Position numbers and translations under genes: made by a program. Positions 1-9,806 of a DNA stretch of 64,000 bases are shown piece after piece. A model generated the notes under the pieces. It had not been told where the DNA came from. It was given only the letters and a program-made list of their open reading frames with translations, and searched no databases. Source of the stretch: Debaryomyces hansenii CBS767 (taxonomy: Eukaryota; Ascomycota; Pichiomycetes; Serinales; Debaryomycetaceae); assembly GCF_000006445.2 (NCBI RefSeq), contig NC_006044.2, forward strand, positions 496,001 through 560,000, read 5' to 3'. Within the stretch, counting starts at the first letter, position 1; the number at the start of each line of letters is the position of its first letter.

Positions 1-1384
1 TGATCCGGTATTTTTTTCCAACAGATCTGCTTGTTACGCCGCGTTAAACGACCATGAGAACGTCATCAAGGATACCACCGAGGCGATCAAGATAAAGCCA
101 GACTACACTAAGTGTGTGTTGCGTCGTGCAACCTCGTACGAAATCTTGGAAAAGTACACCGATGCTATGTTTGACTTGACTGCTTTGACTATCTACGGTG
201 GTTTCAGCAACAAGTCTGTCGAGCAAGTTTTAGAAAGAGTGTTGAAGAAGCATTCTGTTAAGATTGTCGAAGCAAACTTGAAGAACAGAACTCTTGAATT
301 GCCATCGGCATCCACAATCGGTTCTTTCTTTGGCGCCTTCGTCCCAGAAACTAACCCTGAAGGTTTAAGCGAATCATCTGAAGGTTCTGACAAGTTCTTG
401 TTTGACGCTTTAGCTAACATTAACTCCAACACCCAAGAAGGTTACGAAAAGGCCGACACCTTGTTCAACCAAGCTGTTGAAGCTTATAACATTGAAGAAT
501 TGACCAACAAGTCTGATGCCGCTGCTAAGGCTTCAATTGCTTTAGAATACTCGGCTGCCATCAAATTCTTGAAGAATGACCCAACTGCTGCTGCTTCTGA
601 TATCGCCAAGGCTATGGCTTTAAAACCAAGACCAAGAACTTACATCTTTAGAGCTTTAATCAATGCTGATAAGGCCTCTTTCGCTGAAGCCATTAGTGAC
701 TTCGAAGAAGCCAAGCGTATCAATCCTAAGTTCCCTGATACTTTCTACCACTTAGGTCAATTATACTATCTTACCGGTGATTTGCAAAAGGCTGAAGAAA
801 ACTTCACCTTAGCTAAGGACTTGAATCCAAATAATGTTTACGCTCATATCCAATTAGCTTGTATCACTTACAAGAATGGTGATATTAAGGCTGCTGAAGA
901 CAAATTCACTGAAGCCAAGTTGAAGTTCCCTACTTCTCCAGAAATTCCTAATTACTATGGTGAAATCTTAGCTGATCGTGGTGACATTCAAGCTGCATGT
1001 AAGCAATTTGATACCGCTGCTAGATTGCAAACTGCTTTACCAACTTACTCAGTTGGTGCTTTACCATTGATTAACAAAGCAACTTTGATTTCCAGAGAAA
1101 GCTTAGAAAGAATGGATGAATCCGAAAAATTATTAACCGATGCGTGTGAATTAGATCCAAAGTCTGAATTAGCAAGAATTTCCTTAGCTCAAATCAAATT
1201 ACAAAAGGAACAAGTCGATGAGGCTATTGTCTTATTCGAAGAGTCTTCAAACTTAGCTAGAACCATCGAAGAAAAGGTTCAAGCCACTTCGTTTGCTGAA
1301 GCTACTAAGATGCAAAAGAGAATCAAGAATGATCCAATCTTAACCAAAAAGATTGAAGAAGTTATGAGAAAATCAATGATGTAA
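1..1384 (+). CDS. TOM70: TOM70 mitochondrial import receptor, 5' end outside window
   Basis: Outer-membrane receptor that binds Hsp70/Hsp90-bound precursors, especially carrier proteins, and passes them to the TOM pore. The reading frame is open from base 2 and continues upstream of the window. The first visible residues (DPVFFSNRSACYAALND, then KPDYTKCVLRRA) match a Tom70 N-terminal TPR. About 460 residues are visible, made almost entirely of TPR helix pairs such as FPDTFYHLGQLYYLTGDLQK and NNVYAHIQLACITYKNGD, and ending KKIEEVMRKSMM. The N-terminal membrane anchor and the start of the clamp TPRs lie outside. A GTG at 116 is an internal codon, not a start. Another TOM subunit, TOM22, lies about 5.5 kb downstream. 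Family assignment is secure. Confidence 0.95.
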   Translation, partial: DPVFFSNRSACYAALNDHENVIKDTTEAIKIKPDYTKCVLRRATSYEILEKYTDAMFDLTALTIYGGFSNKSVEQVLERVLKKHSVKIVEANLKNRTLELPSASTIGSFFGAFVPETNPEGLSESSEGSDKFLFDALANINSNTQEGYEKADTLFNQAVEAYNIEELTNKSDAAAKASIALEYSAAIKFLKNDPTAAASDIAKAMALKPRPRTYIFRALINADKASFAEAISDFEEAKRINPKFPDTFYHLGQLYYLTGDLQKAEENFTLAKDLNPNNVYAHIQLACITYKNGDIKAAEDKFTEAKLKFPTSPEIPNYYGEILADRGDIQAACKQFDTAARLQTALPTYSVGALPLINKATLISRESLERMDESEKLLTDACELDPKSELARISLAQIKLQKEQVDEAIVLFEESSNLARTIEEKVQATSFAEATKMQKRIKNDPILTKKIEEVMRKSMM

Positions 1385-1752
1385 AATTATTAGTTTAGCT
1401 TCTGTCAACCTTAAAAATTGCTTATCTTTCGAAATTATACTGAGCTACAAACTGTTCAGAATTCGATACTCCCATGCAAATTCATAATTCAATCGGTTTG
1501 ATTTTGATGATTTATATGTATATAACCTTTTCTTATATTATTATCTAAGTATTATAAATTTATAAATACTTTTTACCACCGTGTAGATATTTGTGGCTAA
1601 AGTTGCGAGCGCTATTTATACATCAAGATTAAATTGTTAAAACTTCACATCCAGCTGATTAAATTACTAGCGTCACTTGTTGTTTGTTATATTGAAAGGT
1701 ACTAATGAGTGATAAAACTTGATCGAGTATTAGTGGAAATTTAGAAATATTA
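1385..1752. other. intergenic region TOM70-TEP1
   Basis: AT-rich spacer holding the TOM70 3' end and the promoter side of the next gene. No open frame of note, RNA gene or repeat was seen. A TATA-like stretch (tatgtatataacc) lies near 1515. Confidence 0.5.
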
Positions 1753-2859
1753 ATGAAATCGATATTAAGATCCATTGTAGGATCACCGAAACAAAGTCAT
1801 TACGATCCAAAATTGAACTTACTGTTTGACTTATCATATATAACTCCTCAAATAATTGTTTGTTCGGGTCCGGTTACCAATTATTTACAAACATTCTACA
1901 GACACTCCGTTGAAGACTTAGTCAAATTTTTGACTGCAAACCACGATTCTCATTGGCATATATGGAACCTAAGAGGAGAGGAACCAGGGTATGAAAGTAA
2001 GGATGTTATGTCTAAAGTTAGTCATTTTCCGTTTCCTGATCATCAACCGCCCACTATAGGAATATTTATTGAAAGTACTAAAGAAATAGATACGTTTTTA
2101 AGCCAATCCACTAAGAATGTTGCGGTTCTTCATTGTAAATCAGGTAAAGGAAGGTCAGGTACCATTTGCTGCTCATATTTGATTTATAAGAGCTTAAATC
2201 TACAACTGAAGATATGTCCACTTGAAGCAATAGAATTATATACTCAGAAGAGAATGAGGCCCAGTGCTGGAGATGGTGTGTCAATACTATCTCAAAGAAG
2301 ATATCTTGAGTACTGGTTTGAATACTTGAATATTACACCCGACTTGAAAGAGATCTATCATGGGTTCACGAAAAATGAATCAATGTTTGATCTGAAGAAA
2401 TCTTGCATTACAATGATAAGAATAAATAATCTTAAACCTTCAGATGATATTAAAACCAGCTGCTTAGAGTTAGATTTAATTCTTGAGACCTACGTCAAAC
2501 GGCAAGATTACCCCAATGGAGTCCAAACTAAGCATGTGTACCAAGTTAATTCTTCGGACATACGAAAACAAAATATGAATAATGTCATTGTTATTCCTGG
2601 AAACCCAATATACATTTCTGACTTGAAGGATGTAAGAATATCAGTCAAGCATTGGTGTTTCTCTTGGTTTAATGTATTTTTCGAAACTTTGCATTCGAAT
2701 AGTACGAATATTTTTGCCATTGATTCCATACTGGACGATAGATTCATCAAAGGACAGTATACCTTGCAGTGGGAAATTTTAGATGGCTTTAAGGGTACTC
2801 ATCAAAAAGGTATGAAGTTGTTTGAAAGTTTGGATATATGCTGGAGATTGTACTATTAA
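1753..2859 (+). CDS. TEP1: PTEN-like phosphatidylinositol 3-phosphatase
   Basis: 368-residue homologue of PTEN/yeast Tep1, a dual-specificity-type phosphatase predicted to remove the 3-phosphate of PtdIns(3,4,5)P3. The catalytic P-loop HCKSGKGRSG sits at about residue 127, with Cys and Arg of the CX5R motif and both PTEN-type lysines present. The preceding FPFPDHQPP loop is the PTEN WPD-loop equivalent with its Asp. The N-terminal YDPKLNLLFDLSYITPQIIV matches the PTEN opening segment. The C-terminal part (about 200-360) is diverged and could be a C2-like domain, but I cannot confirm that. Start is the first ATG of the frame. The 3' end faces LSM12 on the other strand, 64 nt away. Confidence 0.85.
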   Translation: MKSILRSIVGSPKQSHYDPKLNLLFDLSYITPQIIVCSGPVTNYLQTFYRHSVEDLVKFLTANHDSHWHIWNLRGEEPGYESKDVMSKVSHFPFPDHQPPTIGIFIESTKEIDTFLSQSTKNVAVLHCKSGKGRSGTICCSYLIYKSLNLQLKICPLEAIELYTQKRMRPSAGDGVSILSQRRYLEYWFEYLNITPDLKEIYHGFTKNESMFDLKKSCITMIRINNLKPSDDIKTSCLELDLILETYVKRQDYPNGVQTKHVYQVNSSDIRKQNMNNVIVIPGNPIYISDLKDVRISVKHWCFSWFNVFFETLHSNSTNIFAIDSILDDRFIKGQYTLQWEILDGFKGTHQKGMKLFESLDICWRLYY

Positions 2860-2923
2860 CAAGATTAATATACTATTTACTACATATCATAAATATTTAT
2901 ATAAATTGAATTCGATAGTTAGT

Positions 2924-3502
2924 TTACCCACCACGCTTTTCGTTATCCACCTCGAGCCAAATTTCTTTCAACACATCTTCAACCATGTTCATGGCTTTTG
3001 AATTTTCATCCAACTTGACGATATTACCGGATTTTCCTAGAGTATAAGGCTTCGCTAACCTAATTTCATCAAATAGTATGATATCAGAACCTTGCCATTT
3101 AACATTATCGATTCCATACAACTTGAAAAACTTCTCAAAGATTTTAATTGCAATTGGTGATGCCTTTGGATTGTTAATTAATAGACTATTCTTGTAGTTC
3201 TTAATTGAATCGTTCAAATTAGCTTCAATCTCATTTATTGGAACCCTTGCTACATTTGTGTTGTTCTTATGATGTGGATTTTGATTCTTTTTAGGAAATG
3301 GAGGTAATACCTGGATAGTCTTGATATATGCTGTATTGATGAATCTGAAAGTCTCTGGCTTTACATTATTCTTACCACTACCAGTTTTCAACGCTAGAAG
3401 TTCATTGGATGGGGAATATGCATATATGGTACCTGTAATTGACTGGTCTAAAAGTGTAGTCACTTTGACTTTCAAGTTTATGATTTGATCTAAATTATTC
3501 AT
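2924..3502 (-). CDS. LSM12: Lsm12-type LSM/anticodon-binding-like protein
   Basis: 193-residue Lsm12 homologue. An N-terminal divergent LSM domain (IINLKVKVTTLLDQSITGTI, then YSPSNELLALKT) is followed by the AD domain (FEKFFKLYGIDNVKWQGSDI, then ILFDEIRLAKPY). The protein ends RGG like the yeast protein. In yeast it associates with Pbp1 and Pbp4 in stress-granule and translation-linked complexes. The open frame extends upstream to a TTG at 3556. The first ATG is at 3502 and gives an N-terminus of the same length as known Lsm12, so I use that. Confidence 0.85.
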   Translation of the reverse strand: MNNLDQIINLKVKVTTLLDQSITGTIYAYSPSNELLALKTGSGKNNVKPETFRFINTAYIKTIQVLPPFPKKNQNPHHKNNTNVARVPINEIEANLNDSIKNYKNSLLINNPKASPIAIKIFEKFFKLYGIDNVKWQGSDIILFDEIRLAKPYTLGKSGNIVKLDENSKAMNMVEDVLKEIWLEVDNEKRGG

Positions 3503-3711
3503 GTGTAATGCAAATGTAATGTTATTAATTTTAAATGAGAACAAACGAGTAATCAAAACAAGATAAAAATATTTTATGTAAAATTATGTAGATGCTGACT
3601 TGATTAGTTGTTAAAACAATCCTTAGATCTATCTGCTAGAGGTTGTTATCCCAGTATATACTAATGCTTATAACTATTAGTATCTTGAAAAATTTTGGTC
3701 CATAAATATAA

Positions 3712-3719
3712 TCACGTGA
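3712..3719. promoter_or_regulatory. Cbf1-type palindrome TCACGTGA
   Basis: Perfect palindromic E-box (TCACGTGA, preceded by A) in the divergent LSM12/FAR11 promoter, 210 nt from the LSM12 ATG and 278 nt from the FAR11 ATG. It matches the Cbf1/CDEI core. Function is inferred from motif only. Confidence 0.45.
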
Positions 3720-3749
3720 GTTTATTGAATTATAGATTACATTTGGCCA

Positions 3750-3923
3750 TTAGAAAGCACCAACAATGGTAAGGTTGTCATACAATTGGTCTTCTCGTGG
3801 ATCTTGCAGTCTAGTACTAGATAACCAATGACCATATGTTGGTATCTTAATAATGTTGGCCATCTCTTCTGTCATAAATGGAAGAATCATCAAGAAGGTC
3901 ATATCCTGTATGTAGATCCTCAT
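3750..3923 (-). CDS. possible small protein, 57 aa
   Basis: Short open frame from the first ATG at 3923 (MRIYIQDMTFLM at the N-terminus, LTIVGAF at the C-terminus). It is not low-complexity and looks protein-like (motif IKIPTYGHWLSSTRLQDP), but I do not recognise it. It lies inside the roughly 495-nt gap between the LSM12 and FAR11 starts, so it may be chance. A splice variant is conceivable: ATG ACC at 3981, weak donor GTATTG, branch-like TACTAAT, acceptor ACATACAG. That variant would place two divergent start codons only 15 nt apart, which argues against it. Confidence 0.25.
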   Translation of the reverse strand: MRIYIQDMTFLMILPFMTEEMANIIKIPTYGHWLSSTRLQDPREDQLYDNLTIVGAF

Positions 3924-3996
3924 GTATATCAAGTGTAATTAGTACCATACAAATAGCTAGGAAAGTACCCAATACGGTCATAATCCTTATTCAAGA

Positions 3997-6696
3997 ATGG
4001 CTATGCAAGATGAACTTATTCTGATTGACCAGCTCGAGGACCAGCTTATTGATAATCCGGATGCATCCACGAAAAAGGAGTTGTATGATACATCGCTAGA
4101 TGAAACATTTCAGAAGAAGTTGAATGCAAGAGCTGAACAGATCGCCAATCAGAATAATGATGAAGATAACGAAGATGATGCTCAAGGGAGGTCGATAGCG
4201 AACAATTACCTGTTTCTAGTCACTAAGACGCATCTAGCTTATGATTATCGTGACTATGGAAGCTTGGAGAATGAATTGAGTGAATGGTTTGCATTCAATG
4301 ATTTCAGTGTGTTAGGAGGATTGCAGCGAATTCTGGAGACGTATGATAATCATAAACATCGCCTAGATATCAGTGATATAGAATTGGTGGAGAAATGTAT
4401 TTCGAAAGTTGAATCTCAAGATGGAAAGTCATTAGAGTCATTGGTTTACTTTGCACTCGGAAAATATAGGCATTGCAATGACAAGGAAAAGCAATTGCAT
4501 TCGATTAATGATAACTGCAAGGTGTTATTTGAAATGGGGTTATTTGAGAAGTTGACTCTGATATTACAAACATTCATTGCTGGAAGAATAGAGTCTGATT
4601 CTAAAGATGTGCATCACTTAACATTGTCAAAAAATCTGGAATCAAGGTACTTCAAAGCATTGACATTATTTTATTTCATGATAAATGTGATACTCGAAGA
4701 CGACGATCTCGTTAATTTGAGAAAGTTACGTGAATCCCTTGCAAAATCTGATATACTTTCTGATTTTATTCGATTTATCGAGCACTGGAAATGGAACCAT
4801 AATAGATCATATCGGGCCAGGTATTTATTCATGATAGTGTGGAAATTGATTCTAATAGAAATGGGAGATAGCTCCCATTTATCTAAGGTAAATGACTTTT
4901 TGATCGATATGCATGGAATAGTAAATAAAAGAGGTAAGGATATACCATCAAATAAGCTAACTTGTTCTCCGCTAGATTATTTCACGTTCAGAGAAGACTT
5001 GACGGATAGATTTCCGTTGTATAAAGATGATGAAGCAAAGCTGCTTTCAAAAAGAGATATATATGAATTCAGCGCCCTCAAAGAAGCTCTAGAAGAAGAT
5101 AATAAATCAATTGATAACGAATACCAGTATTTCATGTCCATGAATAGTCATTCCAATTCGTTGTCAAACTTACTTGAAAATCCAAGACCGAATAAATCGC
5201 ATACAATTCTTAGTCAATTGCCTGCGCAGACGGTACATATTGCAACACCAGTTCCATCACCACCTTCAGCTCCATCAGATTACATGTCTGGTGGTGAAAA
5301 GATACGGAAACTGTATCAAACTAACCAGGGTATGCCATTCATTTATCCAAAGACCAACGAAGCAGAAGTTCCTTACGCTATAAAAGAGGCCAGTGATATC
5401 TTGAAGAATTCGGTCTATGAAAGTTACTCAAATAAACAACTATGGAATGAAAGACAGAAATTCATGATCCAAGAAAGAGGTTTTATCGATGAATATGATG
5501 ACGATAAGTCATATCAATTTGACGAATTTGAATATAGTGATGACTTATTTGAGAAATACCCAGACAGAAAGGATGAGATTCATTCTCTCTTGAGGGTTGA
5601 ATCCTTCTATAAAAAGAATCTTTGTAGGTTCCATTCGTTGGTTCTGATATTAATTGAAACTATGAAGTCGAACAAACTAGACTACAGCTTGAATTTTGCT
5701 GAATGGGAATTGAATCCGGAAAGTTCTCACTTCAATAATGATAAAAATGTCGACATGAAATCAAAAGCCAAAATTGATTTTGTCTTGATGCAGCAACTAG
5801 AGGTGGTGAAAATTAAGGAGATTACATTAAAGGCTACGAGTAGTATAATAAACCTCCTACTAAAATGGTTTAAAACCAGTAATGTTTTGAAATATTACTA
5901 TTTTTCATCCATATTATTTGACGATCAATATTTCAATGTATTGTTTGAATACATGACTAGGGCGTTCAATAATAGTGACCTTCAAGAATTCTACAATAAT
6001 AAGGATGGAAAAGATGACCATGATAACGTTGTCGAGTATGAAATATTGATAAACCAAAACCAACTAATGAATCCACAGATTAAATTGCCCAGATTTGAAT
6101 TTTTCAATAACTGTTGCAATGACTATCCTAACGATCATAAATACGAATTCATAAACAAAACGTCGATACAGAAATTACCCAATGAAATTGATTCCAATAA
6201 TATTAGTAACATAACCATCAAAAGATTCAACGAAAACTTCTGCTTTATTTTGGTGAATTTGCTCAACATCACCAACAAAGTCTTGATCAAAAACCTTACT
6301 CAGAGAATCTTCACCTTAAATGAATTGAAACCAACTGAACTATTCAAAATCGTCTTGCTTAATTATGATAACGAATTTATTAACAAGCCGATTCTAAAAA
6401 TATTGAAAAAATTAATACCATATCAAGGAAGGAAATGGAAGTCGATTAATATGGATTTAATTTCCAAAATATACCTTAATTGCAGACTAGGACTCAGAGA
6501 TAACTGGTTAAGCGGAAAGGATTTAGAGAATGATTTCAATAACTCATTTGATCAAGAAATTGCTTTACGAGCATTATTACAATTTTACAATATCAAAAAT
6601 TATCCTCTTCAAATGGAAAGTCTTGGTTACCAAATTTCGACAGAAGAGATACCAAATATCAACTTAGATGACAATTTGGAGAACTTTGATGTATGA
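3997..6696 (+). CDS. FAR11: STRIPAK scaffold protein, Far11/STRIP family
   Basis: 899-residue member of the Far11/STRIP1 family, a scaffold of the STRIPAK-like Far complex that acts in pheromone arrest and TORC2 antagonism in yeast. The N1221-type block is clear (LESLVYFALGKYRHCNDKEK, then LHSINDNCKVLFEMGLFEKL, about residues 145-190). The second conserved block begins near residue 430 (SGGEKIRKLYQTNQGMPF, then NKQLWNERQKFMIQERGF), followed by a DUF3402-like C-terminal half. The linker at about 370-430 is Ser/Pro-rich. Two in-frame ATGs (3997 and 4003) lie close together, and I use the first. The frame is clean throughout. Confidence 0.85.
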   Translation: MAMQDELILIDQLEDQLIDNPDASTKKELYDTSLDETFQKKLNARAEQIANQNNDEDNEDDAQGRSIANNYLFLVTKTHLAYDYRDYGSLENELSEWFAFNDFSVLGGLQRILETYDNHKHRLDISDIELVEKCISKVESQDGKSLESLVYFALGKYRHCNDKEKQLHSINDNCKVLFEMGLFEKLTLILQTFIAGRIESDSKDVHHLTLSKNLESRYFKALTLFYFMINVILEDDDLVNLRKLRESLAKSDILSDFIRFIEHWKWNHNRSYRARYLFMIVWKLILIEMGDSSHLSKVNDFLIDMHGIVNKRGKDIPSNKLTCSPLDYFTFREDLTDRFPLYKDDEAKLLSKRDIYEFSALKEALEEDNKSIDNEYQYFMSMNSHSNSLSNLLENPRPNKSHTILSQLPAQTVHIATPVPSPPSAPSDYMSGGEKIRKLYQTNQGMPFIYPKTNEAEVPYAIKEASDILKNSVYESYSNKQLWNERQKFMIQERGFIDEYDDDKSYQFDEFEYSDDLFEKYPDRKDEIHSLLRVESFYKKNLCRFHSLVLILIETMKSNKLDYSLNFAEWELNPESSHFNNDKNVDMKSKAKIDFVLMQQLEVVKIKEITLKATSSIINLLLKWFKTSNVLKYYYFSSILFDDQYFNVLFEYMTRAFNNSDLQEFYNNKDGKDDHDNVVEYEILINQNQLMNPQIKLPRFEFFNNCCNDYPNDHKYEFINKTSIQKLPNEIDSNNISNITIKRFNENFCFILVNLLNITNKVLIKNLTQRIFTLNELKPTELFKIVLLNYDNEFINKPILKILKKLIPYQGRKWKSINMDLISKIYLNCRLGLRDNWLSGKDLENDFNNSFDQEIALRALLQFYNIKNYPLQMESLGYQISTEEIPNINLDDNLENFDV

Positions 6697-6879
6697 TTAT
6701 TATAGGCAATATTTTTCAACCATGTTATAGTGTGTAATTGACATAAATATATAGTACTAGTAGTGTTATTACCATTTTGAAAAGTTTTGACGATTTTCGA
6801 CTTCCGATACTTTGGAATGCTTGACAAAGCTTTAGAAAGAGCAATACATTAGATAAATACAATATAATAATAAAACAAA

Positions 6880-7338
6880 ATGGTTAAATTAACTCAAATT
6901 GACGACGAGTCTGCTACTAGATTTGATCAAGGTCCAGCAGCTACCCACGCAGCAAAAGAAGAAACTTTCAGTGATAGTGAAGCTTCCGATTCAGATTCCG
7001 ACATAGATGACGATTTCGACTTTGAAAATGAAACTCTTCTTGATAGAATTGTTGCATTGAAAGATGTTATTCCACCACAACATAGAACTCAAATTGTTTC
7101 TGCCGGTGAGACTATCAAAGATACATTATATTCTGGTTTCAGCAAATCTGGTAACTTATTGTGGACCTTGACATCTTCCGCTTTATTGCTTGGTGTTCCA
7201 TTATCTTTAGCCATCTTAGCCGAAACACAATTACAAGAAATGGAAAAAGAAATGTCTTTACAACAATCAGCACAAGATGTGTTAGCCCCAGGCTCTGAAG
7301 AAGCTTTCAAGAGCACTGAAAAGCCAGCCACTGCCTAA
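6880..7338 (+). CDS. TOM22: Tom22 central import receptor of the TOM complex
   Basis: 152-residue Tom22. The acidic cytosolic N-terminus (SDSEASDSDSDIDDDFDF) binds presequences. A single membrane segment at about 95-115 (LLWTLTSSALLLGVPLSLAI) is followed by a short intermembrane-space tail rich in Gln and Glu. Length equals the family norm. The A-rich context before the ATG (aataaaacaaaATG) fits a strongly translated yeast gene. Confidence 0.95.
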   Translation: MVKLTQIDDESATRFDQGPAATHAAKEETFSDSEASDSDSDIDDDFDFENETLLDRIVALKDVIPPQHRTQIVSAGETIKDTLYSGFSKSGNLLWTLTSSALLLGVPLSLAILAETQLQEMEKEMSLQQSAQDVLAPGSEEAFKSTEKPATA

Positions 7339-7548
7339 TCAAAGATTATTCAAAAACCTTGTATATAAAGAATTGAAACTTCTCTATCATATTTTTATTC
7401 CTTCATTATTCATTCGTTATTTATGGATTATCCAATGAATTATATACTTCGAAATGTACAAAAATATACTATGTTGATGCAGTAGATTTTATTAAGAGCA
7501 AGGATAACTATTGATCTAATCTAAATAAATACCAAATGGATTAGGCCT

Positions 7549-8739
7549 CTAAGCTCTCTTATGCTTTATAGTTAAAGCATAGATATCCAAATAGGAAGTA
7601 ATTTCACTAATAATTTCAGTGATAAAAAACGCATGGATGCCTAGGGTGACTCCACAACCTAACCAACTGACCGCACCCAAGACCTTGTAGTAGTCGTAGC
7701 CATAAACACTAATCAGTACTTTGGCTAAAAATAACTGTACGAGTGGCATGAACATTGGATATTGAACCATTGGGAAATATTGCAACGTCAAGTGAGCCAA
7801 AATAATTCTACCGACTGAAAATGCAATGGAACAACCAATGGAAATCACCAATGGAAAGCCAAATTGCGAAATGATTTCTGGATATAATACGACGAACAAA
7901 ACAATGGTGGCATAATACCCAAAGAATGGTATCAAACCTTTGTATGCTTCCAAGGTGACAGTCTTCGCCTTTGACGAATCACCAGCATGTTCAGAGGCGT
8001 ACTTCTTGTTAACGTTAGCCATGGCCGACGAGATGTTAAAGTACAACGAGCCCAAGCCAAGAACAACAATGATACTCGAGCTATCGAGAACATAATTGTC
8101 ACTATAGCCAATAGAGCTCAAGTCGAGTTCAAGCAACTTGATAGACCACAACTCACGCCCAAAGATCCCCGTCAAGATAAAGCACACGCAAATCATCAAA
8201 ATACCCTCAACTGGTCCACTGAACTCCGACAAATACAAAGTATGAGTGTGATATTCTTCCCAGGTCGAAGTGTAGAAATTGCATACAGATGCAAACTGCG
8301 CGATAAGAAACAACCAACCGTACCCCAAGTTGAACACCGATCCAAATACAATCGTGCCCAATGTGGTATTGATGGCGTCAACAGAATGATCAAACAACTC
8401 TCCCAATGGCCCACTTTGCCCTGTTCTTCTCGCATGACACCCGTCACAACCGTCAAACGTCTGGTACATGAACAACCCAAACGCATAGAAGAAATAGCAC
8501 CATCTAGGTGACGCTTCATCCAAAAACGGATCGTAGTAAAACACACACAACAAGTTTAATAAAATAAACCCTAAACCAAGCAATGTCACAGCGTTGGGCG
8601 CCATTGAAAGTGGAAAAATCTCCACAAAGGAGTTCCACCATTTTTTCAAGATAAACTTCGAAATAATCGAATGATCCTCCGCAGAGTACTTGTAGAGTTT
8701 CAAATTCTCTAATTTGTTTCCATCAATGAAAAGTCCCAT
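7549..8739 (-). CDS. EPT1: choline/ethanolamine phosphotransferase (CDP-alcohol)
   Basis: 396-residue integral membrane enzyme that transfers phosphocholine or phosphoethanolamine from the CDP-alcohol to diacylglycerol, the last Kennedy-pathway step in ER/Golgi membranes. The CDP-alcohol phosphotransferase motif DG-x2-AR-x8-G-x3-D-x3-D is intact (DGCHARRTGQSGPLGELFDH, then SVD, near residues 99-121). Several hydrophobic segments follow. Sequence alone does not separate the Cpt1 and Ept1 paralogues, so the symbol is a best guess for a single-copy gene. UASINO-like E-boxes lie in its promoter. Confidence 0.88.
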   Translation of the reverse strand: MGLFIDGNKLENLKLYKYSAEDHSIISKFILKKWWNSFVEIFPLSMAPNAVTLLGLGFILLNLLCVFYYDPFLDEASPRWCYFFYAFGLFMYQTFDGCDGCHARRTGQSGPLGELFDHSVDAINTTLGTIVFGSVFNLGYGWLFLIAQFASVCNFYTSTWEEYHTHTLYLSEFSGPVEGILMICVCFILTGIFGRELWSIKLLELDLSSIGYSDNYVLDSSSIIVVLGLGSLYFNISSAMANVNKKYASEHAGDSSKAKTVTLEAYKGLIPFFGYYATIVLFVVLYPEIISQFGFPLVISIGCSIAFSVGRIILAHLTLQYFPMVQYPMFMPLVQLFLAKVLISVYGYDYYKVLGAVSWLGCGVTLGIHAFFITEIISEITSYLDIYALTIKHKRA

Positions 8740-8859
8740 GTTCTAATACGTACACAACCTGTTCTTACTCCAATTGACGCCAGCTCTTTCTAAATTTTGT
8801 TTGCTTTATATATTCTGACTCTATATGTATCGTGAAAAAATCGATATTCAGGATCACCA

Positions 8860-8887
8860 CACGTGCAAATGATTTTCCATGTGACTT
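8860..8887. promoter_or_regulatory. two UASINO-like E-boxes
   Basis: CACGTGCAAAT at 8860 and CATGTGACTT at 8878, 120-150 nt upstream of the EPT1 ATG. The second matches the Ino2/Ino4 consensus CATGTGAAAT at 8 of 10 positions. The first is also a Cbf1-type site. Phospholipid genes such as this are Ino2/Ino4 targets in S. cerevisiae. Whether that holds in this clade is inference. Confidence 0.4.
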
Positions 8888-9367
8888 CGGAGAATATTTT
8901 CGGAAACGTCATGGGTTCGACTTTCCCCTGTGCGTGTTTGACTTTTTTTTTCATCTCCCCCCTTTCCCGCGTCGCACTTCGCACTTCGCATTTGGTTCTT
9001 CATGTCAACACCTCCACCATGTTATCATACACTTTATTATACGCCAACCAAACGACCTCTTTTGTGTCGACCCAGGATTAATATCTATATATTCTCGTCA
9101 CCATCACTGAAAAATGACTGTCTAACTTCTGTTCAATATCGGACCGTTACATTTTCTACTCGATCTTAATACTCAGCCAAGAACTCACGAAACGTCTGAG
9201 CAGCTATGCGGCTGGTCTATTGTTCGTAAAATAATTATGTAATTACGTACCATTGTTTGATTAGTCGCCGTCATGACTTTATTTACACGTTGTCGGGAAA
9301 TAGTGGTCAATCCGCCCATCTCGTATGTATGTTATAAGCCCGCTAAAGGGTCTATGCAAGACGCAGT

Positions 9368-9477
9368 ATGTACGGTCTGCTCCATGACCAAATCTCAGGT
9401 GTGTTTTACCATGAAGGCATGATAAAGCATAACTGCATTCTATCCGATGTACGGTCCACTGCAGCATATATGTACGG
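9368..9477. repeat. three direct copies of ATGTACGG
   Basis: ATGTACGG occurs at 9368-9375, 9447-9454 and 9470-9477. The first two extend to ATGTACGGTC. The CGG triplet suggests a zinc-cluster factor. They lie 330-440 nt upstream of the stomatin-like gene. Confidence 0.45.
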
Positions 9478-9806
9478 ACATAAATTCATGACTGGCATTG
9501 GTGGATAATAAGTCAATCCAGTGAGTTGACAAGCGATGCATGAAGCATTGAGTCATTAGTAGACGTTCGTTATCAGCCTTGAAGCGTAGCTCGACGCAAA
9601 TGTGGAACAAGTGCCGGTTATGGTCGGTGATACCTTCAAACGTATAATGTATAAATAGACAGGGTATTCCTTGTTAGGGAATCAGATATTTATTTCATAA
9701 CAAGAATATTTGTGTACACAACAATTACACAATTGATTTCAAATAATTGTTTTAATAATAAATAATTCTTTTAAACGTATACAGATAGTATATTATACAA
9801 GCTAAA

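Larger units (their letters stand above)
8740..9806. other. long divergent promoter region, EPT1 / stomatin-like gene
   Basis: 1.07 kb without a credible gene. It holds E-boxes near the EPT1 side, three copies of ATGTACGG at 9368-9477, and a TATA box (tgtataaatagac) near 9650 about 155 nt before the stomatin ATG. Short open frames here are Phe/His-rich composition artefacts. Confidence 0.6.

Noticed and set aside
1..7338. TOM70 and TOM22 as a functional gene cluster
   Set aside because: Two TOM genes within 7 kb is notable but three unrelated genes lie between them; most likely coincidence.
8832..9110. 92- and 72-codon plus-strand frames in the EPT1 promoter
   Set aside because: Phe/His/Arg-rich composition, no family resemblance, overlap with clear promoter elements.
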